Assembly (NCBI GenBank): GCA_964036665.1
Contig: OZ038533.1
Coordinates: 18,410,575 to 18,474,574, forward strand
Length of the DNA stretch: 64,000 nt
From: Gordius sp. MW1
Lineage: Eukaryota > Nematomorpha > Gordioida > Gordea > Gordiidae
Reading direction: 5' to 3'
Below the pieces are notes generated by a model. That model did no database searches. It was not told the DNA's origin and worked only from the letters and a program-made list of their open reading frames with translations. Positions 47,891-59,799 of this stretch are shown in pieces (the first letter of the stretch is position 1; every line of letters starts with the position of its first letter). Position numbers and translations under genes: made by a program.

Positions 47891-49158
47891 TTAAAACTCT
47901 TCAATAAGTCTTGAAGGTGAACGAACGTCGCGTTTCGGGCGAGACGTTGGACCTAGGTTAAATTGACTCTCCTTTCCGGCTAATTCAGTCTCTTCTTCAA
48001 GCCTAACTGACGGTTCAAATTCAGCCTCTTCACCAGGCTTAAACGCTTGTGGAGAGGAAGATTGTACAGACTCTTGCACCAACTCTTGTGTTTCTAAGAA
48101 TCTATTCCTTAGTTGGTGGGCATGCTTCCGCAATTCTCTTCCATCCGCTTCCACTGATTATGACAACGGGCCCGTTCGTGTGATTACCGAACCCTCACGC
48201 CATACGGAGCTCGATTCATTCCTTACCCATACCGGCGGCTCTGAGAGAAACTCTCGAATCTCTAATTCTTTGTTATGCCGTTCCCCGGTTGACCAAACCT
48301 GTTTTCCAATTATGACTTTACCAGAAAGCGTGCCCAATTCCAAGCCGTTTTTATATGTCGTCCAAACATGAGCTTATAGGGTGTTGACCCTGATGAATTT
48401 AAGGCGCTTATTTTGTACGTCATCAAAACCTCTGACAAACATTCATGAGGGCTCGTCTTCTGCGTTTTGGTAGCCGCGTACCTTTTCTTCAGAGTTTGAA
48501 TTCTTCTCTCTGCTAACCCGTTATTCTTAGGATGTTATAGACCAGATTTTATGTGAATGATGTTTTCTCCCTGCAATAATTTTGAAACTCTAGCCCAGTG
48601 AAAACTTGTCGAGAAACACCATACAGGGCAAACCACTTTTTTAAGAATTCGAAGAGTGGCCTGAGTTGTTGTTGAATGTAAAAGTTCAACATCCATCCAT
48701 TTGAAAATCCATGAACTACGAATAACCAGGAATACCCATCAATATTATTTCCCAAGAATCTCGGGGACATTCCATGAAAACAATAAAACTTCATTAACTT
48801 CCCCACGATTCTGTCAACATGCTATACAAGCATTCACACATTTTTCAATCTCTGAACTCAGATGATGCCAACAGCAATAAAACCTAGCAATAGATTTCAT
48901 AACTTATATTCCGAGGTGACCTTTATGCAGATTTATTATTACTCGATGCCGAAGGGAGTGCGGTATAACAATCGGCCCATAAAAAAAATAAATTGTTTCC
49001 ACAGCTTAGTTCTGCTCTGCGATTATAAATAACCCCCATTTCTTGTGGAGTATTCTCTTTGAGTGAGGCCCTATCTTTGTTTATAAAATTCTTTATTTTC
49101 GCAATTTTAAATTTTTTATGTGTTTCTTAACCAATAGTCTTTCCAATAGTGATATATC

Positions 49159-51152
49159 CATAGACTAAATAGACTGCTCATCCCCTTTGTAAAAGTGTTG
49201 CCTCGTTTACCGCCATTTTAAAAGGTGAAATGATGAGACTGTTATACTGCTAGAGAATGGTAATCACATATACCCTCTATTAACATATGAAATTTATTAT
49301 ATATTTTTATGAATCTACGACTGAAATTTTTAAATATAATTTTAAAAAACTATTATTTACTAATAATATATCGTTAGTCGTGATTTAAGAATAAAAAGAC
49401 TAAAAAATTGTCAATAAAAAACACTAATTTAATGAAATTAAGTAACTTTTGTTTTAGCGCCACCTATACTTCGTTGAATATTATAATAGACATTCATATA
49501 TTTTTTTATTTTTAAAATATAACCTAATTAATAGAAGATTGTAAATAATCACAGAATAAAATATATTATTGCCCTAAAAATAAAATATTTTTATTAAGTT
49601 TGTTACGAATATTTAATTTTAAAGTTTGATTTAAAATACGCAAATTGTTATGAAATAAAATTTTAAGGTATTTACGTATAATAAGTTTAATTAATATATA
49701 AAAATGGGATGACAAATTATCTTGCTCCAATATATGTTGAGACAAATCATCAGAAAGAGAGGTGCCAATTATTTTAGAAAAATTTTTATTTTTAATAATT
49801 ACATATACAGGTGATTTGGATTTCAAAATAAGATCTTTGATTTTTTCAATGGAACATTTTAAGAACCCTAAAAAATATTATCAACTCATTATAGAATTTA
49901 CCAGGATTAACATCAAGACAAATGCTCCACCTTCTTAATGATGATTCTGAAGGGAGGCAAATAATATTCCTAAGGTGCCTATATGCACTTGCTGAATAAT
50001 AGTGCAATGTGAGGGCTAATTGTTTGAATGGTTGGCTAAAGAATTGTTAGTGCTCCTTGTCGGTGCAGGTTTCTAAAATTTTATAATTACAATAATTGAT
50101 TTAATAATACTTTTTGAAGATGCTCTGGTAAATTAAAAATTGTATGTATTGCACCTTCTCTAAGTTGCTTATATTTATTGGGGGTGGGATAAAATAAATC
50201 GTGAGTAAAATGGGCACTGCACATTAGGGATTCTTTGGTTGGAATAAAATCTCTTTTGGCATTATGAAGCCAATTCTTAAGAATTGGTTTGTTCTTTAGG
50301 GGAAACCTAATTAGTTAGTTGATGAGCAAATAATATATATAAAATATAACATAAGAATAAATGTTAATCATATATTAAAGTGTATGATGGTTTAATATAT
50401 TTTTAAATTTACTTGTTAGGTCTAGAATTGTTTCATCCATAACAGCACAATATGCCATTATGTTATTTTAGTTATTCCTATCAAACTTAAAATCATTTAA
50501 CACCTCACATCATGATGTCACAATACGACTTGATAGTAATCGTAATTACTTAATTAATTAACAAGCAAGAATTCATATAATCAAATATATACACAAAACA
50601 TATAAAATAAATATGTTTTAATCGATGTATTATTAAAAAACTTGGATTCACATTTTGGCCAATGGTCATTTTTTTCATTGGTCAGCAGCCAGTAGACGGC
50701 CAAAAATTCATAATAGCAATGGTAGTAACAGGAACAATCATAATAGTCAAAAAAAACGAAAAAATAAACTTGGATTCACATTTTGGCCAATGGTCATTTT
50801 TTCCATTGGTCAGTAGCCTGCGGACGGTCAAAAAGTCGAATTATCAATGGTATTAACAAGAACAAAATTTTAATTTAATTTAAAAAAAAAATAAAAATTT
50901 TTGTCCTCTCTGGGGATCGAACTCAGGATCTCTCGCCCGGGAAGCTGGAGAAATAACTTGGTGGACGACGGACGGACGACGGACGGACGACGCACAAAAA
51001 ACGAGCCCATAAATTGCATAGCAATTAATATAGTTTAAACATAGCAAATAACAATTAACTTACTTATGACTGTTCACCTTTTAAAATGGCGGAATGTTGG
51101 GTACACATTTTTCAAATGAATGCCACTTCGATGAGCAGTCTATTAGTCTATG
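49159..51152. mobile_element. Long family B element inserted in the Gypsy pol, perfect 8-bp TSD
   Basis: 1994-bp element, CATAGACTAAATAGACTGC to GCAGTCTATTAGTCTATG, flanked by gatatatc at 49151-49158 and 51153-51160, identical. It is more than four times the length of the 451-bp copies and carries a family G insertion at about 50640-51040. No transposase frame is visible (the longest - strand frame, 49566-49826, is AT-rich and unrecognised). Confidence 0.85.
50640..51040 (+). repeat. Family G repeat copy inside the long family B element
   Basis: Two tandem units containing TTGGCCAATGGTCATTTTTT and GACGGCCAAAAA, then GGGGATCGAACTC, repeats of GGACGGACGAC, and an end with ACGAGCCCATAAATTGCATA. 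Same order as the left arm of the inverted repeat at 61.5 kb. Confidence 0.7.
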
Positions 51153-52706
51153 GATATATCATAAAAATAATGTTTTTGATCCTAAGCATTGATATATCAT
51201 TACTGCTGGGAATATCTTTGTAAGGGGTAAAGGCGCCCCTGAAAGTGTGTCAGCTAATTTCTTTTGTTTTCCTTCAATGCACTCCAATGAAAAATCGTAG
51301 GCCTATTACTGATAGGCACAGCGCATCAATCGGTTGGGAGATTTCTTTTTTCTCCAGTCGAATTAAAGGTTTATGATTAGTTTTGAAGATAAATTTCCTT
51401 TCATAAAGGTAGGTGTAAAATTTATGGCCTAGGCTTCCTTTTCAATAGTTGCATAACTTTCCTCGTTGGAAAGTGTTCTTGAAGCATACGCAATAGGACG
51501 CAATAGTCCAGCATCAAATGCATGTGACAACACCCAAATCTTTATCAGAAGCGTTAGTTTCCATCACCAAGGATAAAGTTGGTGAATAAGGAATTAAGGG
51601 ATTACAATTCCTTATAATCGATTTCGCTTTAAAAAATATTTGGTCCTCATCCTGTGACCATACCCATCTAGATCTCGTACCAGTAAGGCGGTGTAATGGT
51701 GACAAAATACTGTGCAGCTTAGGAACAAATTTTTCTTGGTAGTAAAGCTTCCCAAGAAATTTTTTTAACTTGGATCTATTAGTGGGTTTTGTAGGTTCTA
51801 AAATGACTTAAATCTTTGATCCAGAGGGATGGATCCCTTCTTTATCTATCACATAACCTAAAAATTCAACCGAGTTTTCCAAAACCCAAATTTTATTAAA
51901 CTGTGCTTTAATTCCCGTGTGATTAAAACTTTATGGAGGTTTGCAATGTGCTACTCGTCATCTTCGCCGGTTATTATTATATCATCAAGGAACTCCTGTC
52001 TTGACAATTTTTAATAAGTTGTCCATAAATCTCTGAAAATTGGCTTGAGCTGAGGACAAACCAAACGGAAGCCAACAGTATTTGTAATAACCCAAGTTGG
52101 TTGATATAAGTAAGAGGCCTTGCGAGATCTAGGCAACAGGCATTTGCAAATAATCTTCTTTTAGATCGATCTTCTTCAATTTTCTTCCTCCCGAAATTTT
52201 TGCTGCAACATCTTGAAATGTTGGGAAATGATGATAAACTTTAATTAAATTTGGATTCACAGTAACCTTGAAATCGCACAGATGCGGATGTTATTATTTG
52301 TTTTCCATACGATCACAATTGGGGTAGCCCATTAAATGGGTTTATTGTTGGGATCCACTGGTTTTAGCACATCTGCGATAATCAATAGCTTTTTCTCTAT
52401 AGGAGCCCACGGAAACGGAACCCTCCTAACTTGAAAAGACCTAGACGTTGCATTAAATTATATATGAATAACTATTGGGTTGGCAAGAATTTATTAACCC
52501 CAATTGGCCGTCAAATATGCTAAATTGCTTCTCAAAATTTTTAGTAATCGAGGTTTGATTGTTTAAACTACTTAAATTATGAACTTTAACCACTGGGGGA
52601 AGTGGTAAATTAAAAGCTAAGCTCTATGGTAAGCCAAAAAGTACCTTTGCTAACTAGAACCGTTAAAACTTTCGTTCGCTTGAGAACTTGAACTTTCACA
52701 TAGGAT

Positions 52707-53126
52707 CATAGGTCAGATTTGTCAGAATTTTTCTGCCCGAACCCGGCCTGGTCCGATTTTATAATTGATCTGTCCACCCAAACTCTTTTATGTGTCCGCC
52801 CGGCCATGCCCGAATAATAAATCTTGCCCGAACTGCCCGGTTCGAAATAGTGTGTTTTAAAATTTTTTAAACATATATTGATATTTTTTTAAAAAATTTT
52901 ATCTTAATTTTTAGTTTTTTGATAAAAACTAGAATTAACAAACATTATAAATTAAATTAAAAAGTGACAAATTATACACATAAACAATATAATACATTAT
53001 TTTAAAAACAACATTGAGCCCGAATTGCTTGGATCTTGTTATAGTGCCCACCCGGCCCGCCCAAAAAATCAAATTTTAAGACAGTTGCCAGGGGCAGGTT
53101 CGGGCAGCGGGCATTTCTGGTCTCTG
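52707..53126. mobile_element. Family D element, short copy
   Basis: CATAGGTCAGATTTGTCAG to GGCATTTCTGGTCTCTG, with CCCGAACCCGGCC arrays. Flanks cataggat and cagtagat agree at only 5 of 8, so the duplication is doubtful. Confidence 0.65.
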
Positions 53127-53142
53127 CAGTAGATTCCCCCAA

Positions 53143-53625
53143 TATATCGAATACGGTACAACTGTGTTCTAATGGTGTTATGGAGGCCAACCGATTCTTT
53201 GAGCCCCCGCGTTAGAATATATTAGTGTCCAAAATACGTTGATTTTACCTTGATAGTAGCACGACGCCCTCGGCTAACGATTATAAATCTTTGTTTAATC
53301 TAAATTTTAATGGCACCATTTTAGATAATTATAGCATATTAAATTAGAGTGCCATGTGATTTTTACGATATTGTTTATACCTATCTCAATCTGCAATACC
53401 CAAATATAATATATACAACCACGCTCAAGTTCCCACATCGCCTCTGCAAAAAATCCTAGTCAATAAACCTAGACAAAAAAATTAATTATATGCTAGGAAA
53501 ATATTGCTATATCAGAAAGTAAGTAAATTATTTCATTTAATTTTTTTAATGTTTTTATTGATAATCTATATTAGCTATAAGAACATTAAAATATTGTCGG
53601 TACGATTGGGGGAAATGTATATATC
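53143..53625 (+). pseudogene. Duplicated exon unit, copy 1 (dead)
   Basis: First of three copies of a ~460-bp unit that includes the GTAGCACGACGCCCTCGGC block and the exon found intact at 56511-56618. Here the ATG is ATA and a codon TTA has become TAA inside the exon, although the GTAAGT donor is kept. A LINE lies just downstream. Confidence 0.75.
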
Positions 53626-53649
53626 TTTTTTTTAAAGATGAAGTTAGTT

Positions 53650-55860
53650 TATTGATATATATCTAAACATAATATTAAATGATACAATTATATAATAATT
53701 ATATTTAAAAAAAACATCATATGAGTAATATGTCTTCATCTTCCTCTTTTAGAAGAGGCCAGGAATCCACAAAAGATTTGAAAATAAATTTTGCAATTAA
53801 GATAGCCATTGATTGTTTCAATAAAAATGCGAGGGAATGTTTGGAGGGAGGGGATCGCCTGCCCTATTTCTTTGAATAAAGCCAACGCCATTTTTCCATG
53901 GGATCCTGAACAGGAGGAAACTATTGGGATAAAAATATTAGAGTCCAAAAGGGCCTTGTATTTTTGGAGCTTGCGTTCTTCAGCGAGGGCCATGGGGTCA
54001 TAATTAAGATTAGAGGGGGCAAATAGGTCTATGCATGTTAAATCCCACTTTAAAAAGAGACCGTTTTCCCATGGGACTAACGAGGAACCGTCAGGACGCA
54101 TTCGACCTTCAAGGGCAGGATCTGAAGGTTCAAGTATGGATGGAATATGGGCCTTTCTAATGGCTGACTGGATAATAGAATTGATTTTAGAGTGTCGCAA
54201 GTGTCTAAATTTATTTAGTCTGCAGTGTAACGGGTGGCGTGCTTCTTCATCCACTGGCAGATTGCAATTTTTACAGGCATATGCCTTGGTGTATTTTATT
54301 CCAAGGCGTAGTGCTATATTGTAGGATAGCTCGCAATTCTCTAACATCATATTGGAGAACTTGCTAGGATACGCCTCTAGCCATTCATGTCCAGATTTAT
54401 CAAACACCAAAGATCTAAGGTTGTAATGTTGTTTGGTATCGCAGCTCGAAGGAGATAAGTAACGGAGCTCAAAACCAAACATGCATCCCAATCCTTTTGA
54501 TTTGGTGTTTGTGGTGGTGAGCTTTCTGGTAGAATATTTAAATTCCAAAGGGATAGGGCCTGTATAAATGTTTCTACGAGGGAGTATGAGATAAGTTTGG
54601 CGACGATGGATTTTGAGGATAAGTGGGAGGATATAAATGAGGCCAAGGATAAGGAGCTTGGTGAACGAATTCCCAGACTCCCAGATTTTGTTGGTAATGT
54701 GGCTTGTAGCCAGGTGTTAGTATCGAATGATAAGTTCAGGGTGGATTCGCAGACAGATTTTATGTGGGTTTCGAAATTATGTAAAATATGTGTATGCAAA
54801 AATGTGCTTGTGGTTCCGAAGCAAAATAATATTTTGGCTATATTAAAGTAGTTTTTCAATATGTGAAATGCGTGATGGGCGGGCATAAGCTTAAAAATTT
54901 TATTTTTACATTTTAAATTTTTAAGGTTATCGTCGAGATAACTTCTTAGACATCCAGGACCGCCTATTGGAGAACCTAGTAAAAATACCTCGTCCTTCTC
55001 AAGGCGTAGAAAAGATGCAAAGGACGGGTGGATGTCAGTTGTGCTATCAGAATAAATTTCGCATTTTTCGCGCTTAATGATAGGTTAAGTTTTATGTAGT
55101 ATTCATTAATGATGTTAAAGCTTTGATTAGCTCTTCCGTGGTGCCTGATAGAGTGGCATCTTCAAGATACCATACGTTTAACCTTAAATTGCATTTTTCG
55201 TTGATTTCATCTATTAATGGTTTGATGGCCATACAAAATAAGGGGGGGGGGGGGCTAGGGGGTCCCCCTGTTGAGTGCCCTCCGCTGAATCAATTAAATA
55301 ATGCCCGAATTTTAGGATAGAGGGTGTCCCATAACTTAAAAGGATATAATTAGCATATTTAGGATAAGTCTCGATAAAAGTTTTAATAAAGGAATCTCTG
55401 TTTAAGTTATTAAAAGCGTTTAAAAAATCTAATTTTAAAAAAGACTCATTGGGTAATAGATTTTCGAGGGTGAATCTTGCGGCGTGTGTTGCTATTTTGC
55501 ACCTTCCTTTGACCCCGAAGCCTAGCTGGTGAGGCATTAAGGAAAGGGTTAAATTTGGTTTAATTGCTTTGCATATTATTTTAAAAATGATTCCTCTAAA
55601 AACTCCGCCGATAGCGATCGGTCTCAATGTTTTGTTTGGTTTTTCGATAGAAAGTAACTTTGCCCCAAAGACTATCGGTCGTACTTCCTGGGGAATGTTG
55701 CCATTAATGATTAGCTTGCAAAAATTTGTTAGGGCAGTGAGTAAAACTGGAGAGTTAATGTTTTCAACTTTTATGAGATCTTGAAGATAGATTGGTGTAA
55801 TGCCATCCAAACCTGCAGCAGAGTTCATGGGGAAAAAATGGATAGCATCACTTATGTCTG
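53650..55860 (-). mobile_element. 5'-truncated LINE with restriction-like endonuclease, 24-bp TSD
   Basis: Non-LTR retrotransposon on the - strand. RT begins about 55828: AAGLDGITPIYLQDL, RPIAIGGVFRGI, KLDFLNAFNNLNRD, EGTQQGDPLAP, then WYLEDATLSGT (YLED in place of the usual YxDD), the last part in another frame after a C-run at about 55242-55252. The C-terminal part (54548-53736) has a CCHC knuckle (CKNCNLPVDEEARHPLHC) and RPDGSSLVPW with KWDLTCID, as in PD-(D/E)XK restriction-like endonucleases. A 24-bp direct repeat (53626-53649 and 55861-55884, identical) flanks it. Frames are broken at several points, so this copy is dead. The family resembles the WYLDDG-type RTs common in invertebrate genomes. 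Confidence 0.82.
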
Positions 55861-55884
55861 TTTTTTTTAAAGATGAAGTTAGTT

Positions 55885-56232
55885 AGTCTATGATTGATAG
55901 TAGCACGACGCCCTCGGCTAACTATTATAAATCTTTGTTTAATCTAAATTTTAACGGCACCATTTTAGATAATTATAGAATATTAAATTAGAGTGGCATG
56001 TGATCTTTACGATATTGTTTATACCTATCTCATTCTGCAATACCTAAATAGAAATACAACCATGCTCAAGTTTCCACATCGCCTCTGCAAAAGATCTTAG
56101 TCAATAAACCTACAAAAAAATTAATTATATGCTTGGAAATTATTGCTATATCAGAAAATAAGTAAATTATTTCATTTAATTTTTTAAATGTTTTTATTGA
56201 GAATCTATATTGGCTATAAAAACATTAAAATA
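55885..56232 (+). pseudogene. Duplicated exon unit, copy 2 (dead)
   Basis: Second copy of the unit. The start codon is deleted, there is a small deletion after CCTA in the exon, and the splice donor GT has become AT (AAAATAAGT). It runs directly into copy 3 with a 459-bp period. Confidence 0.75.
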
Positions 56233-56510
56233 TTATCGAATACGGTACAACTGTATTCTAATGGTGCTATGGCATCTCTAAGTAATGGCCAATCGATTCT
56301 TTGAGCCCCCGCGTTAGAATCCATTAATGTTTAAAATTCGTTGATTTTTACCTTGATAGTAGCACGACGCCCTCGGCTAACTATTACAAATCTTTGTTTA
56401 ATCTAAATTTTAACGGCACCATTTTAAATTATAGAATACTAAATTAGAGTGGCATGTGACCTTTACGATATTGTTTATACTTATCTTAATCTGCAATACC
56501 TAAATAGAAT

Positions 56511-56984
56511 ATGTACAACCATGCTCAAGTTCCCACATCGCCTCTGCAAAAGATCCTAGTCAATAAACCTAGACAAAAAAATTTATTATATGCTAGGAAA
56601 TTATTGCTATATCAAAAAGTAAGTAAATTATTTCATCTAATTTTTTTAATGTTTTTATGGAGAATCTATATTAGCTATAAAAACATTAAAATATTGTCGG
56701 TACGATTGGGGGAAATGTAAGTATTTGACTAGTATGGAGGCGGCTGTTTTTAAAACAAGATTGGCGTTAGTTTGAATTGCGAATGGGTGCCTTAAATTCT
56801 ATATTTTTTTTCAAAAATGACAAGGAGGCTGCTCAAAAGGAAAATTTAGATCACGTAATTGTAGAAACTTGTATTATATTTTTATATCTATTAGGAAGAA
56901 ATAATTAAAACTCCTTTTAAGCTTCCTAATTTTAATGACCCACGCTCACCTACAGAAGGCATACCTCGTACTCCTTTATATCAG
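56511..56984 (+). CDS. CDCA3/Tome-1-like gene, first two coding exons (copy 3, intact)
   Basis: Exon 56511-56618 starts at ATG and codes 36 residues (MYNHAQVPTSPLQKILVNKP and on, ending LLLYQK) with a good donor GTAAGT. Exon 56895-56984 joins in phase 0 and codes EEIIKTPFKLPNFN followed by DPRSPTEGIPRTPLYQ, donor GTAAAT. The DPRSPT-x-GI-x-RTP block is the hallmark repeat of CDCA3 (trigger of mitotic entry, an APC/C-linked cell-cycle protein), here present once. Two dead copies of the first exon lie upstream. A possible third exon is at 59614. The identity rests on one short motif, so another DPRSP-type protein is possible. The end of the gene is not found. Confidence 0.55.
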
Positions 56985-57955
56985 GTAAATCAATAGCAAT
57001 GTAATGAGTTACATTTATCTAAGACTGATATATCATTCCAATAATATTCAGTGCCTTTTGCTTGTTATGCCATCATGAAGAGATGACTTTGTTATTTTTA
57101 TAATTATTTATTATACACAAATTTTGATATCATGGATCCATATAAATTATTTTTGATACTAATTGTTAAATAAAATTGTAAATGTTGCTGTATATAATAA
57201 ATTTTGGTATTTGCATGATTAATTAAGCAATTATGGAAGGTGCCAGAATTTGGATCAAGGGGGGGGGGGGGGTGAGAAGACAAGGTATTGATCTGGTGTG
57301 GGATGGATTTTATCAAATATAAATTTACTAATAACTGCATTTAATATTAGAAAATGGATTTCAAGGGATCATCTTTTTCACCATATTAAAATAGGCATAT
57401 TGAACTTGACTTTTAGATATGCATATCATTATATATTAATAGCATTTGTTGAGGCCTATTATTAATACATTCATCATTAGCAATTAATAGGGAAATTATG
57501 TAAGTTGTGGAATAAAGATGTATTGGTTAATTATTTTTAATTTGCTTAACTTTTAATTATTTTTATATAAATAAATTCTCAATGATACACTATGTTTTAA
57601 GTACATGACTTGCCATTAATATACCATAATATGTTTCAATATTTTTTAAAAGTTTTTTTTTATTTTACAGCTTTTTTTTAGTTTATAAAAAATTGTTTAA
57701 AAACTCTTTGAACTTAAATTTGCCTTTTCCTTTTAAAATCTTGTTTCAACATTTTTTAGGTGTGTTTAAGATATCAAGTCCTTAAAAATAGGGTAATTAA
57801 TTAAAAATAACACAAAATTTCAAATTTATTAAATCAATTATAACACTTTTGACTCCTGTTTTGTTTAAAATTAATGATATATATATAAGGCATAGTAATT
57901 AAGTTTCAACTTTATACACATTTAACTTTAATTAAAGATATAAATTAGCATGCAC
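56985..57955. other. Unassigned AT-rich intron-like sequence
   Basis: Follows the second exon of the CDCA3-like gene. A G13 run at about 57259 is the only notable feature. No exon supported. Confidence 0.4.
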
Positions 57956-57963
57956 CTTATAAG

Positions 57964-59382
57964 TAGAGCTGTTAAAGTTCATCTGAGATATGAACTAGTT
58001 CAAGTTCATATTTTTTCAAAAATAACTATTATAGTTCAAGTTCATTTTGAAAAAAACGAACTAGTTCAGTTCTTAATTCAAATTTTACAAAATGAACTAG
58101 TTCAGTTCATTTTTTTAATATTATAGAACTTTAATCCGATCCAAGGCGTCTTTGAAAAACGTTTTATCTGATCCAAAATTAATTTTTTAAATCTAAGTCC
58201 AATCCGCAATTTTAAAATTCTATGAAACAAATTTTTATTGATGATTGAGTTTAATTATTTATACTTATTATTGTTTAATTTAAATTAGAAATAGTCCAAT
58301 ATAAAATCTAATTTAATAAACATTTTTCATATACCAACAAGCTTTTTTATACAAACTAAATCAGCTACATGATTTTGAAAAACAATTCAATGTGTAAAAC
58401 TTTTATTTTTCATTTCAAACAATATAATATATATAATTACAGTTGATAATAGAAATTAGGGGGAAGTAGATGGGAATTGGACTTGAATAAAATATTATTT
58501 TCAAAATTATCATATAATAAAGATGAACTTATAAAATAGGGTTGGCAGGTGCATTCAACAAAAATTTATATACGGAAATTCTACAAATTAAATACACGAT
58601 ATATACTTTATTAAAAAATAAATACTTAATGGCAACGTTAGTTAGAAATGGGAGGCAATTTTTTGGTATATAAAATGAGACCTTAAACATTAATATGATA
58701 GTTTACTTTTCATTATAATGATTTTTGTTATTGTTATATGTGTATTTATTTCTGAAACAGTGAATTTGATATAATTGTTATAAATCGCTAAAACTAAAAA
58801 AATTTATATTCCCTTTAAGCATATTTATAGTCTTTCTTTCATATTGCACTTTCTATTTTAATTTAATAATTGGTTCATATCTTTATGTTGTCAATGACAA
58901 GTCTCGCACCAAATCTTTATCAAGTTTGTGTATTAAATTTTTGAAAAATAAAAGAGTTTGCCATTTTTGATTTTTCACTTATTTTATAATTTTATAACAT
59001 CAAGAGAAATTTCTATTTAGTATAACATTTTTTTTAAAAAGTCGAGACAAGTCGAGAAATCTCGTTGAGACCGAGATTATTTTAGACCAAGGCGAGATTC
59101 TCATAATCGCTCCCGAGACGAGATTTTGCTTTCAAGACCGAAATGAGACGAGATCGAAACACTAAAAACAATCAAACTCGGCTTATAAAATCATTTTAAA
59201 TAATAATTTTTGTGATGAACTAGTTCATTTAGATTGCAAAGTTCAAGTTCAGAATTAAAAAAAGAACTAGTTCAAGTTAATAGTTCAATTTTTGGAATGG
59301 TAACTAGTTCAGTTCGAAGTTCAGAAAAAAGTGAACTAGTTCAATGATCATTGAACTAGTGAACTTGTTCTTAACAGCTCTA
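57964..59382. mobile_element. Family F hAT-like element with a perfect 8-bp TSD
   Basis: 1419-bp element, TAGAGCTGTTAAAGTTCAT to GTTCTTAACAGCTCTA. Flanks cttataag at 57956-57963 and 59383-59390 are identical. Both ends carry many copies of GAACTAGTTC and AGTTCAAGTTC words. No transposase frame. Confidence 0.88.
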
Positions 59383-59613
59383 CTTATAAGCTTAAAAATT
59401 AGAAAAATGGCCTTGATAAGTTTTAATCTCTCATTTGTTAATGTCATCAATTTTTTTTTCATTGTTTTAAACTTTAAGGACCACAGATGAGATATATAAT
59501 TTTTTGTCATATATTATTGCCCATATATTAACTTTGAATTTACACGTTTAGTTGGAAACGCAAGTATATTAATAAATGGCACAACCTTCATTTTTTTATT
59601 TGCACAGTGAAAG

Positions 59614-59700
59614 TCGTTATTATCTTTTAATTCTTGGTATCATTCCGGCAAAGGCATATCTGGCTTTTTACCTTTAGAAAGTCCGGCATTTTTCAATCAA
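59614..59700 (+). CDS. Possible third exon of the CDCA3-like gene
   Basis: 87 bp open in phase 0 (SLLSFNSWYHSGKGISGFLP, then LESPAFFNQ) ending at a strong donor, CAA|GTAAGG. Phase agrees with the exon ending at 56984. Two acceptors stand close together: TGCACAG at 59607 would put TGA first in frame, while AAAG at 59613 keeps the frame open. No homology recognised. Joining across a 2.6-kb intron that contains the family F element is inference. Confidence 0.3.
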
Positions 59701-59799
59701 GTAAGGAGGTGGTAAACGGTGGTTGATGAAATTAGGGAAAATTATGCCCTATTAAAATAAATTTTGTCTTAATATTTATAACTCGTTAATATGTGTATA

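Larger units (their letters stand above)
47891..52700 (-). pseudogene. Decayed Ty3/Gypsy-type retrotransposon pol, split by a family B insertion
   Basis: On the - strand in pol order. Reverse transcriptase, about 52480-51800: WATPIVIVWK, RICADFKVTVNP, KKIDLKEDYLQMPVA, LPFGLSSAQANFQRFMD and DDIIITGEDDE. RNase H region, about 51720-51190: DKDLGVV. Then a 2-kb insertion. Integrase, about 49000-48150: an H2C2-like HHLSSEIEKCVNACIAC, and core pieces DGYSWLFVVHGFSNGW, HPKNNGLAERRIQTLK and NSSGSTPYKLMFG. C-terminal tail to 47891: SRPKRD, ending SRLIEEF. Multiple stops and frameshifts make it a pseudogene. Gag, protease and LTRs were not found; the 5' side abuts a family D fragment at 52707. Confidence 0.8.
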
